Position numbers and translations under genes: made by a program. A stretch of 64,000 nt of DNA from Serinus canaria (taxonomy: Eukaryota > Chordata > Aves > Passeriformes > Fringillidae), in NCBI RefSeq assembly GCF_022539315.1, contig NC_066316.1, positions 31,683,245-31,747,244 on the forward strand. The letters run 5' to 3'. This document shows positions 50,077 through 62,138 of the stretch, one piece after another. The first letter of the stretch is position 1. Every line of letters begins with the position of its first letter. The notes under the pieces were generated by a model. It made no database searches. It was not told the DNA's origin and worked only from the letters and a program-made list of their open reading frames with translations.

Positions 50077-53000
50077 CGCTGTTCCCCCGGGGGCGGGGAG
50101 AGCCGCGCCGGGGCGCGCGCGCTCCCGCCGCTCCGCGCGGCCCCGGTGTCGCGTGGCGGCGGCGTCGGGGGGGGCAGGTGTGCGCGGGGGCTGCGGCCGC
50201 GCTTGCGCGCGGGAGCGGTGGGCGGTGCGAGAAGTGATTCCCGGTCGGTCCCGGGGCCCGGCGGGGAACGCGGAACCGCGAGGAGGTCGCCCGAGTGCCC
50301 CGGCAGCCAGCCGCCGACCGGCTCCGCGGGGGGAGGGAGGGGGCGAGGTGGGAGAAGCGGGGCTGCCGGGAGCCGCTCTCCGCAGCTGCGGGGGCACGGG
50401 AGCGTCGGGTGGCCGCGGAGGGCGTCGGGGTCCGTCCGCCCAAACGCTGCTCCGGGCGGGCACGGCCGGCCCTTTCCCCCGAGTGCGCAGCGCCTGCTCC
50501 CGCCGCAGCATGGGCCGCGTCCCGGCCCGTCGAGCTCCTTTCCGCCCGAGCCTCCCCAGCAGGGCTGCGCGTCGCCCGTGTTGCTTGTAGGGCAGCGCCG
50601 CGTTTTGGCATCAGCCGTGGCTTGTTTGATGGGTTTGGATGGGAGACGTGACGGGAGCAGCGGTGTCCGGCAGCCAGAACCAAAACTAACGTGCTCCATC
50701 CACTGTAGCCGCAGAGGCAAAGCAGCGCGACGCGGTTGCTTGTACGTATTCCTCCTTCCCCACGCAGCTACTCGGTGCTCTTAGTTGATGTTTAGCACTT
50801 AGGAGGCTGTCAGGAAGCTTTGAGGCAGTTCGCGGTAGCTTGGCAGAGCTTTTGTAACAAAGCTGGTTAAAAATCGCTGCATTCTTCACGTAGCTCGCTG
50901 AAAACAGTCTCATTTCATAGGACTGGGTGTAAGGTCTAGCTATTGCTTGAAATCTGTAAAAAATTCAAATGCATTTCAATACATACTGCACAGTATTTGA
51001 AGATACTTTCAATGTTAGGTAAATGGCAATGAACAATGCTTCCTAAACTAAAAAGAAACAGACACACGTCATCTTGACAGGTGTGTCATTGGGTATTGTC
51101 AAGCAGTGTTAACTCTGCTTTTCCTGAAAGATGTGCATCGACAAAAATATAGAGAATGTGTAGTTCTCTAGTAGTTCTTGGTTTATTGCGTTATGTCCAG
51201 TGTTCATTGTATATTGCCCCTTTAAACAGGAAGACAGAACTCATTATTTGGACATTGGAGTTTTGATGTCATTTCAGGGTTTTGTTTACATTAGTAGAAA
51301 TTAACGGCTTATGTAAGGTAAGTCGGTCTTACTGCTTCCATCCCTAAAAATTGTATATTCAGTAAGAAAATACTATCTTTGTTATCAAAGAATAGCAGTG
51401 TTACAAGCCTTATTTTAAATATAGATTCTTAGTTCATCAATAGCTTGCCCACAGCACACCGCAGTATGCTTATGGATGACAAAACAATGCGGCTTCTATT
51501 TAGTAACATGATTGTGTTGGCTCTGTTCTAAACTTAAGATTATGACAAGCTGAAATACAACTTTACATGCTTTAAAAAATTGCCATAGTTTGGTTTCTGA
51601 TAGATCAGTCTGGACAATGATGCATTTTTGTAGCCCTTTGCTTGCTACTTTTTAGCTGGTGAATGAAGGCTCTTTTTAACCCTGAGAAACCATGCTGTCG
51701 AATCCTTCCATTTGATTAAGGGCATCTGCTGAACAGCAAGCTTTCCCCTTAAAATTAGGTGAATGTAGATGATGTTAGAATAATTGTTCTGGACTGATGA
51801 TTCTCACAGTAAAAATAGCATATGGAGACTTTTCAGCAGATTTGGTGCAGCTGTTCCCCTACCACTTCATTGTTGCTGCCTGCACATAAAGAGTTTCCAG
51901 TGCTCAAATGTAAGCAGACAATACAAGGTAAGAAATGCCAGCACAAGTTGTGCAGTAACACCAGTAATCTACTAATGGGAACAATATAGTTTGTCCTAAG
52001 GTATTTGGTGCTTATGTAGTGAAAACTGGGATGGTGCACACCAACACTTCTGGAATCACTCATGCCAGTGCAATGCAAAATTCCAGCTCTAGTTTGCTCA
52101 GTTGTTAAGCTGAATTATTTTCTCAGTCAGAACACTACAGAAATTGAGGCAAAGCTATATGATGAAGCTGCCTGTTTAATTAGGCATAAATGACAGGAAA
52201 AGTTCTCATCCTTCATTTTTTCCATAGATACTTCAAAACTTGGAATTTAAATCTTTATAAAAAAGCCCTTGGAAAAGCAGAATGTTTTAATAAAATGTAA
52301 AAAGCTCATCATTGGTTTCAGATACCGTGTTGATTTGCCTTTCTTTAGCAAGTGTACAGCAAAAACCAAAAACACTACCTGAAAGCCTCTCTCAGCATAC
52401 AGTATGTTCTGCTCTTTCCCTTTACATTCCCATATTCCCACATTGTATAAAAGGGTGTTTTAAGAATTCCTGAGAGAATAATGTTGAATTAATTCAGATT
52501 AAAGAGCTGTGAGAAGGCATAGCTCCCATCAAGACTGGCATGACTACAGCCTTATCTATTAAAACAGTAGAAATGCTTTTGCACTCTCTTAATTTTACAG
52601 CTTTCCCATGGGGATGGAAGGCTGAGGGGAGGACATGGTACAGGCCTGGGTAAACAGGTTGGATATGGAGGAGAGGTTGTGGCGTGTTGATATCAGGGAA
52701 GGGGAGGGGGCAGGGAGGTAGAGGTTGCTTAGTCTGTTCAAGATAACCAGGTCTTGTGGTCTTGTAAGGTTCTTTTGGTAACTACCAAATGTCTCAACTT
52801 CTATCTAGACACAAGCAGAAATTCCTATCTTCAGCTGTGTTTTCATCTAGGTAGCCCTTGTATCATGTAACCTGTAGTGCTCGCCAAGTTTCCCTTTTAA
52901 GGTGAAGTTTTATTGCATTAATCTAATCTCAAAGTTGGAAGAATTATGATAATGCCAGCAGCAGCCTCTGTGTATTACAGTAAAGGTCTGCAATGATCAT

Positions 53001-56000
53001 AAAAAGCAAATTCAATTACTGCTATAATGTTCATAGCTGATAACACCTTTGGAAATAGAGGCAAAGGCTAATGACTACTGGGAAGCATGCTCTTTTAAAA
53101 GTGTTGGCTATTACTTCCAGTGTCTCTGTTGGCCAAATCATAGGCATAGGCTGTTGGATGTCATCAGCCTTCTGTGATGCTGTCTGTAACAGGAAGGTAT
53201 TAATATGCTATACTACTACTCCTTAGGGAAAGAAGCAATTCTTCACTCACCCATTACAGTTGCTTGAAAAAAATTTATTGTGTGTGTGATTCAGTATGGA
53301 ATCATTCATGGTGTACTAAGAGTATAGTACTGCAATCAAACATGCCCAAAACCAGAACATGTGAAATACATTTATCTTTGCAAAGCAATGAATGCCTCAA
53401 CAGAGTAAGGTCTAGAGCCAAACTGAAAATCTCAAGGACCAGTTACAAGAAAATTCTGTGTTGTGTTTGACAACAAAAACATATTTCCCTTGACATTAAA
53501 GCAAACTGACAGGTAACTTTTCAAGCAGAAGCTATAGTCATTGAAAGAATTAAGCAGATGATGTAGTGTTCAAAAGGGACATGTCCAAGTATTCTGTGTA
53601 ATCCTGGAAGAGATAATGCCTGTAATTGTTCAGTTGGCTTGGTATGTGATTGTTGAAGAGCTAAAAGATGAAGGCTTTAAGCACACCTTAGTCTGAAAGA
53701 ATTCAGATTTGTATCTCTTATACTTTAAAAGGTACTAGGAGCTGTACAACAACCGAGAAGAAGGGTGTAGTAAGCCACAGTATCAGCTCCTGGTAGAACT
53801 GGCTCTTCCTTCCTCAGTCTGGAATAAAGGAGCCAGTAGAGATACCTTTGTGATTCATCCACTTACACAAGAGTAGGAAGAGCTACATTCTCTTTGTTCC
53901 TGTGCTTGTGTATTAATTATGCAGTCATTAATCTGGGGAGAAAAGACAACACTAAGTGAAACAAAAGGTTTTTTCCACTTTTGACCTAAATCTTGTACCT
54001 GTCAGCCTTCTTGATAAAGTGTGTATTTCATATACCTAAAGTCATTGTTACAGGACACTGTTATGTGGATAGGATGGAGGGGACAAAATTCTGCTTGATA
54101 AAATACTAAGCATTTTGTGTAATTCTCAGTAGTTAGGGAGGGCAGGGGTACCTCTGTATTTGGCTTCACCTTCTCTACCTGCCAGAGAGTTAAGCACAGA
54201 AAAGATGTAAATCAATATATAGTAGAGTGTATTACAGCTGTGTTCAAGATTATCATAGAATTACTGCCTATGAGATTGCACTTCGGAGTAGATAAATTCC
54301 ATGGGCTTCTAATGGCTGTACATGCAGTTTCTTTGAGTGCTAGGCAGACATTTTTCTAGAAAAGGTAGCCTTCTAGCAAGAAGAAAAGGTGTGTCTGTCT
54401 AGAGAGGGTGGTGCTTCTGCTGTGCTCTTGAGAAATCTCTGTGCATCAAAAACAAAGTTTAAATGGGTTTCATTTCTCACTGTCCAGTAGGAGATGAAAA
54501 TGAGGTCTCAGGTATGTCAGTTTTATTACAGCATTGTTGAGAAAGGCAGAAAATGGTTAGAAGGAGGAAAGGAAAAGCAATCTGACAAGGCATAGAAAAG
54601 ACAAAATATGCTACCAGTTACAGAGAGAAAAGTAAATTGAGGTTCTGCATTGTAAACATAAAATTTATTCATTTTATCATCTTCGTAGCAGCACTTAAAA
54701 GGGGGGGGGGCAACACTATTTACAGAACATATTTGAATCTTGTATTTTGCAGGTATGTTTTGCCTCTAAACTCGTAACATTCCTACACCTTATCATTTAT
54801 AAACACTTGCATTGTTTTAGTGCTTTTTACAGGTGAAGTATCAGTAATTGATGCTTTTTCTTGGTCAATAAAATAAGCCAACTAATTTCTTGAAGCACAC
54901 CATGCAATGTTTTCCCAGTCTTTCTAGCCCCATGGCTTCAGTTAGTGTGCTGGGATATGACACTTCTCCATTTCTGTCACAAAATTATTACCTTAGCTGT
55001 GTAGCTCTGTGCTCACATGGGGGGAATTTCAAGTGGCATCTGGCCTGTCCCTTTTGGTAGCCAGCCCATGCCTCACATTGCAAAGTGGGAGTAGCAGTGA
55101 GTGTGTATTACTGTAAATGCTGCCCAGATCTATGGGTCACTGAACTGACCATTGCTTAATATAAAACCTGCCAGTGGAAGTCCAGCTAATGCACATTCAA
55201 GTTTAAAAAATTACAGTATTATCATATCTGGAAATTAGAAATATTGAGAGACCATTATTGCAGACATATTTGGGGTTTTTTACCTTCTGTTTGTTTTGAA
55301 CTACATGCCTAAGTTAAAAACTGTCCAGGGTAACATTCTGCATTTTAATTGATGCAGTCACCTCAGTTACAGTAGTGCCCTCAGCAGCTTTTTAAAATTT
55401 GCTACCTGTAGCTAAAAATACAGTGTTGAAAGTCATACTTATGTGTAAGATATATAACCAGTATTTTTACTTTTTACCATAGTGAGAAGTGTTTACACCT
55501 AAACAGTAGGATTAAAAAATAAAAATAAATAGTTAATATCTGGGAAATTTGCAGATTTATTTTGGCCACCACAGTTGCAAAGAGCTGACAAGCTTAAGAA
55601 ACAGGTAAGTTTTGTTTTTCAGGTGCACCATGTTTTGGTAAAATACCAGAGTGTATTGGTTACTGTGAAATATGAATGTTTTCAGTCTTAACTTTGTAAA
55701 TAGATTTAAATTAGCCATTCTTTTCAATTACGACTAAAACAGAATTTAAAATGCAGCTGAAGTATTAATTTAACTTTTCCTTTTAGCGTGTGGACTGTGA
55801 ATGCATATGTATATTGACTTACACTGTGGGATTGCTAGTGATGTGTTGCATATGGTTCTTAATGTTCAGTACTTACAGAGCAGCACTTCTTACAAAAGGA
55901 GCATATATTTAACTGGACAGAAAATATCTAAACAAATTATAAGAACACTGCAGCCTTTTTTAAAACTGCAGTAATGAGCATGAAACATTTGTACTGCTTG

Positions 56001-59000
56001 GCCTTCTAAGAAAATATAATTAATCAATCTGAAAAGGCCAGAGTTTGTTGGTTTTTTTTACTAGAAGTCATCTTTTTCTACCTGCTGAAAATACTTTATA
56101 TTTTCCAAGTCTTTATTTAATGTAAATCCTTGTTTTAGTGGTGAAGAGAAATATGTGGGGCTACAAAGCTGTGAGAAGAGAAAGGGACTAAGCGGTGCAA
56201 GTGTTGAAAGCTTCTGGAGATGAGACAGAGTTGCTCAACAGTGTTCATCCCAAGCAAAGGACAGAGCAGTGCTACAGTGCTTGTTGATTACCCACACAAA
56301 GACCATTGTGCTTCCCTGCTATGGTATTCTCAGAGGCTCTCTTTTAATCTGTCCATTGCTATTTGTGCCTTTTCTCTATAAGGAGACTACAGTGTTCAAT
56401 TTCTTAATATTTTCTAATAGTCCTTTTCCACTTTAGAAAGCCTAAACTCTGTTTTGATTGTGGATGACTCATTGTCTCTCATTTGTTCCTCCTACCCACA
56501 GTCTTTCTGTTGAGTGTGGGAGATTTTTCCTGGAATATAGTAGGCACATATATTTGAATTATCATATGCCCTGGAACCCATTTCACTGTTTCCTACTCTT
56601 CAGAAGCCATGAAACACTTTGTAGTCAAATACTTCAATTTGCTTGGATGAAAGACATTATAAAAGTGCAGAGAATCATTGGTTAAGCACTCAGATAAATT
56701 CAGAATTTCCTTATAGAAACAGGAAGCATCCCAGATCTCATGCTGTCTTTGTTGGAATTTGTAGGCTGGTGCATTTTAAGTCCCTGTTTGCCTGTCACCA
56801 GAGCTCAAAGGTCAAATCATAACAATCAGTAAAACATGACTCTTGGGCTCAGAGCCAAAAGGTGGACATTGCTGGGTTGTTTGTTTATCTAGGAGGTCTG
56901 GCTCATTTTGAGCTGCAGTCACTTTATACAAGATGGTATCATCCTATATAGCCAATGCTAAATCTGATTGTTGTTTAGAACAAATTCATTGCTTGATCCT
57001 GGTAAGTCACTGTTACAAGTTCATAAGCACAAGAAAGGATAGGATTCACTTGCCTTGTGGTATTCCACTTGAATTTCCAGAAGTTCACTTTAGTCTCATA
57101 GTTTTTGCATGGCATTTGCCTGCTCTGTGCAAATGTCTTCTACAACTCTTGGATGTCTGGAGTGGCCATTGCAAACTGTTGAGCCATCAGCTGCATCTCA
57201 CTGTAAACATACAGAAATATTTTCTGTTAACCACTTTGCTCTTGGCATAGTGTGAACAACAACTTGGGTTCAGAATTTTGACAAGAACAAAATGACTCTG
57301 TTGAAGGTAATACAGTCATTCCCTAACTTTGACTTTCAGAAGTGTGTTAATATTTTACATTCACCTAGCCATTGTGTTGGCCAGACCGCAGAGTAGAGGC
57401 ACAGGGGAACAAGCTGAAAACCTCTGTGGCGTAGAGGCAAAATACATACAAACATCACTGCAGCTAAATTTGCAGTGTCAGGAAATCCCACTTTACACTG
57501 CTGGCCATTCTTAAATTTTTTTTTTACTATTCTTAGTGTGAAATGTTTTGTGCTTGGTCTCAGATTATGACTGAAATATAGGGAAGGGAAATACAATGCA
57601 TTTTTTGTAGATTCAAATTACTTCTCTACAGATCCATTCATGCGAGTCTAGATATTCCTGTTTGTTTAGACCATGAGAAGTTTCCAATATTTCAGAATTT
57701 TTCTTATAATTTGTAGAAGCTTTTAAGGACCCTTCTCTAATAGGTGGCTTTTATGGAAGTTACTGTACAGTTCAGAAATAAGAGTGCACACTGAAATATT
57801 AATATTATCCCTTCTAGTATTGTATTTGTTTAAAAATGAATATATGAAAGTTTTATGGACATATACTTCATCTTTTAGGTATTTAAGAACTTATCAAATT
57901 GTTAAACAAAGGCAATTACACTTGGATTGCAGGGGTTTTTTTTTAGATGGAACCGGTACTACAATTGTCTCTGGTTTTCGCATGTGCGTCCCCTACACAT
58001 ATCAAATCTTGATAGGACTAAAAAGCTGTTATCCTGTCAGCAGAGCAGAGAAATGCGAAAATGAGTTTCCCGGAGAGTACATACTCTGCTGTTCAATTTT
58101 CATAACAATACTGTTTTTATATGTATTAACAAATCAAAACTTGGTCTGACAGCATGCTCAGAAAACAGCAGGTTGTGGTGGGAACTATACAGGAAAAAAA
58201 GGTAATGTTTATTTTTGTTGTAATGTTTTGATTAAAGAAGGTCAACATGAAAACAGGTATAAAGTAATCCAACTTAGCCTTCCTTCTTCCCACTATAGAA
58301 AGGTCTGTAAAGTTCCTGTTACTTGGGAGGCTGGCAAACCATTTCTCTGCTAGAGGTGGAAGGAAGACACTGCTTGACCTAAAGCATTTCCCCATCTCTA
58401 GAATTTTTCTACTTGGTTTTAAGAAGTCATGACCTAGCCAATTAGATGGTCAATTTTCAGGCCAGAAGGTTGTCTTCCCTTTAAGCAAGTCAATTGAAAT
58501 ATACATCCCTACCTTGGTTTTCCTTCCAGGTAGTCTATCTTTAGCTATCCATCTGATTTTCATTACTAGAGGCATAATTGATCTTTTGTCCCATTTTGAA
58601 GCTTGTATGCACCTGTCTTACAGGTTCATAGCAAAATCAATTATCCCTCTGGCTACAGATACATCCTGGTGCTTCATTAGCAAATTGTCTGTGTAGGTGG
58701 AGTCCTGCATGTCAGAGTGGCACCAGGTGATGAGCTGAGGAGTCAGAGCAGCTTGCATGCTCCTGCTTGTACCTGATGTCACGTTGGTGTGGTCACTGAC
58801 AGGGTTTTGAGGATGTCTGGTAACAAAAACCAAAAACCAACCAGCCAACCAAAAAACCCCACTTTGGCTGAGTTCATTTAAAGAGGAGACTGAAATAGAG
58901 ATTAATTTGAAAACTGTGTGCTTGGGCTTTTCTGTTCTCACAAGTCCATAATAGAAGATTAGCAGTGTAGTTAGATAAGTGATTATGTGACTGAAATGAC

Positions 59001-59128
59001 AACTTTGCATGTAGTATTTATATGTAGTATTTATATAACTTTGCTGTAATTCGGTTCATCTGACTCAAGTGGAGTTTGATTAATTCAGTAAGTTACACCT
59101 ATTTCATTGTAGGTTTGTCCTCAGAAAG

Positions 59129-59154
59129 AAAAAAAAAAAAAAAAAAAAAAAAAA
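59129..59154. repeat. Poly-A tract (26 A)
   Basis: There are 26 consecutive A in the QKI upstream flank. No recognisable SINE or processed pseudogene precedes it. A similar tract of 27 A lies at 62108-62134. Confidence 0.85.
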
Positions 59155-62107
59155 CACGACTCTTTTGGCTGTTTGTGATCAAGAATGTTTTTTTTGGTGA
59201 AATCCATAATTCTGTCTGATAAGACTTTAGTGGTCTTTATGCCCTTTTTGCTGAAAAGAATACCTACAATCAGCAGTTGTAGATCAGAAGTCCTTGTATG
59301 TAGGTAGTATGATGTAATCACTCAAAATTTATTTATTTCAGATCATAAAAATTAATATATTATACATTCACTTATTTTTAAAAATTAAAATATATAAAAG
59401 CAATTTACATAATCCTAAACTATTGTGGGACTGTTCAATTGTGAGAGTTCATTAAGTCCTGAATTTTATTGGTGGTCTGGCTTTTCATCTGTAATTTTTG
59501 ACAGTGTTGTTTGTTACAAATAGTGGAGTTTTATATGTAAATATATTGGTTCAAGTTGTATGGGTTTCTAGCATGCTTTAAACTACATTATGATGTCATT
59601 ACCTTTCATTAATTGTCAAATTACTAAAATTGCTTTTCATATAATCTACTTGTCCTTTTATGTAAATGATTTACGTTTATATGTCAGTGTGTGGACCACA
59701 AGCAGCTAGAGAAATTCCCCCAGCTTCCTAAATGTGAAGTATTCTTCTTCTCCTCTGGCAATGTTACCCGCTAGAAGCAAAGGAGGCTCAAGCTGGCACA
59801 TCCCTTGCAAAGGCAGTCTGGGTCATGCGCAGAGCAGAGCCAAGCAGTGAGACTGAGATTGTATTGACAAGAACAAGATGAATGGCCCCCTGGAGACTAT
59901 GGGGTTTGTATGCTCGTTTCCACCACCTTTTCATCCCTTTGTACCCTCTTTCAGTTCATATGCAGATTAACTCAAAGCAAGTCCACGCTAAATACTCTTT
60001 TTCACTTTAGTTTTGGAAGGTAGGTGGAGGATCTAAATATTTATGAGGCTTTTTTCCTCTGGTTTATGATGCACTCTTGTTGAATGTTGAGGAATTACGT
60101 TAATGAATGCATGCCTGCACACACAGACACAGAATCCAGGCAAAAGGAAAGAAAACCACACAAAGCATTGTCAGCTCTAATGTCAGTGCTTACTAAAACA
60201 GTTCCCATTAAAAAAAAAGGAAAGAGATTTAAAATCCATTGCCAGGAGAAAAATAAATTGTATGGCTGAGCACAAAAGAAAGAACAAAGTTTCATCTTTT
60301 CTTTCCTCAGCTGTAAAATGAAGCTCTTGTTTCAGCTCTGAATAAAATTGAAATAAAACATGTTAATGAGAGCTTGTCTGAAGTCTTAACTGGATTTGTG
60401 TTTTCAGTAATAAAAGACCTAGCTTCAGTCCTGTACAAGTTTCCTTTAATACCAGTCATAATAAACATGGTATTTTTTAGTGTGATACAAGATGCAGTTA
60501 AATATACTTTAATTAGACTTCCTAGTCAGATAATTAAATGACACAGGTTTTGCCATGATCTTGCTGAGTTCAGTACACTTATTCAGGAGACTTAGTTTTT
60601 ATGAGACAGGATTTTTATGAAAACTGAACTTTTTTGTATTAAATAGAATATATTGAGATTATTGCCAGATATTCTAGAATATTAGTTTATTTTCAGAATG
60701 GTTAGTTCAAAACTAACTTAAGGAGCATTTTTTCTAGAGATGGAAAAGTAAATGGCATAAAATACTACTACTGAAATATGGGCACATTAATTATCTTACA
60801 TTTATATTGTCAAAAAGAGTTGCCTCTTCAACTTCTGATTATCTCTGCCTTCCTTCCACCCCTTTTTAGTCTCCAGTACACACTGGACAATAAAAAGCCC
60901 TGTGCCAGACAGGGCTTCAGCTCACACAAGTGGGACAGTAAATTCTTCTGCATCCAGGGAGCAGAACAAGAGATTTTAAAATGTGGTTTTTGTAATATCA
61001 TTAAAGAACTTACTGAAGCAATTGCAAAATAGTAGCTCTTCAAGTGGAATAGTATTTCTCTGCCTAGACTCAGTTTTTCATACTAACAGTATGCATATCT
61101 GAAGTTCATAAAGCATTGTCCTAATAAATATGTTTATCTTTTTATGGTACTTCATGTTCTAGGTATTCAGTTTCCTGTGTAATTAAATCCAATAAAGCTA
61201 TCTATATTTCATTTGTTCTAAACTTCTTGGTTTTGATCTCAAAACACTGATTTTGCTGTTTTCAGTTACTTTGCCTGCGTTACTCAAGGGTTAAGTGAAA
61301 CAACTTTGTTTAGCAGATCCCAAAACAGTAAAGCTGTATATGACCTAATAAAAAATTATTATTCAACAGTTGAAATTGCATCATTTTTGTTTAAGCTGTT
61401 ATCCTTTAGCATAAATCTTCTCCCTCTTGCCTTTCTTTTTCTAAAAGTCTGCATAGCCAATTGTGACCACCCACAGGTACCATATTAGATATTGCTAAAG
61501 TACTTAAACTCCTTGAAAATGAATTTAAAAAATAAAATAAATCTCAGATATGTCTGTCAACTGATGAGATGTCAAATTTACCTGGATTTCTCCATCCTGG
61601 GCAAATTGAAGCACTTATGTGTTACCTTAGCCAAACATATTTGCCCACCTGAATCATGATGTGCCTCTTTTCCTCTGGGGCTGGATTTGCAGGAAAGGGA
61701 AGCAGGACTTCCTTCTATGTATACATGTGCAGAACACAGTGGACTAATAGGTGAGTGGAAAAAATGCATCAAGCTGGTAAATGTTGGAAGGAAAGAGCAT
61801 CAGAGAGATGACATACTTGAATAAACTTTGAAGAAGGAGAAGGGGTAGAGGCAGGCCTAGCAAAAAGTCTTTATATGGAGGACTGTAAGAAAAAAACAAA
61901 GTTCAGAGAGTCCTTGTCTAGGACTTTTGGGGGTCCCTTGAAGCTGCTAACATTCCCAAAGAGAGGAGATAAAATAAAGCACACCAGCTAAGGTCCTTTT
62001 TTTGGGATGAGAAAGGTGGACGAGCTTTGGACCTAAGTCAGGGAGCAGGCACATCAGAGTCCTGTAAAAGGCTTTCATTTGAAATACAAAGTATCCACAC
62101 ATACACC

Positions 62108-62134
<27 letters not shown>
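62108..62134. repeat. Poly-A tract (27 A)
   Basis: There are 27 consecutive A after a short ACACATACACC lead, followed by TCCCC. The neighbouring 62000-62400 segment is moderately GC-rich but matches no family I recognise. Confidence 0.85.

Positions 62135-62138
<4 letters not shown>

Larger units (their letters stand above)
48180..50620. promoter_or_regulatory. QKI: CpG island and promoter of QKI
   Basis: A block of about 2.4 kb is very GC-rich and dense in CpG, in sharp contrast to the AT-rich flanks. It spans the QKI 5' UTR, coding exon 1 and the first several hundred bases of intron 1. It contains many GC-box (SP/KLF-type) runs, for example near 48837, 49130 and 49830, a CACGTG E-box at 50071-50076, a NotI-type GCGGCCGC at 50194-50201 and an NRF1-like GCGCTTGCGC at about 50199-50208. 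There is no convincing TATA box. A smaller GC pocket at 47935-47985 lies on the intronic shore. Such an island is the expected promoter type for a broadly expressed developmental regulator. CpG-island promoters often also fire divergently, but no exon of a divergent transcript could be identified. Confidence 0.85.

Noticed and set aside
49684..50784. Overlapping long ORFs (up to 366 codons) on both strands in the CpG island
   Set aside because: They occur in many frames at once with Ala, Arg, Gly and Pro-rich products and no domain. This is the expected effect of few stop codons in very GC-rich DNA.
55602..55610. Strong plus-strand donor-like CAG|GTAAGT upstream of QKI (others at 51317 and 62973), suggesting a divergent lncRNA
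   Set aside because: GTAAGT is expected a few times by chance in 13 kb per strand, and no paired exon, polyadenylation pattern or conservation could be shown.
57784..59010. ORFs of 121 codons (plus) and 130 codons (minus) in the upstream flank
   Set aside because: No recognisable domain, hydrophobic AT-rich composition and length close to chance; not PACRG-like.
60296..60330. MIR-like word CTTTCCTCAGCTGTAAAATG
   Set aside because: It is similar to the MIR core but only over about 20 bases, with no supporting flanks.
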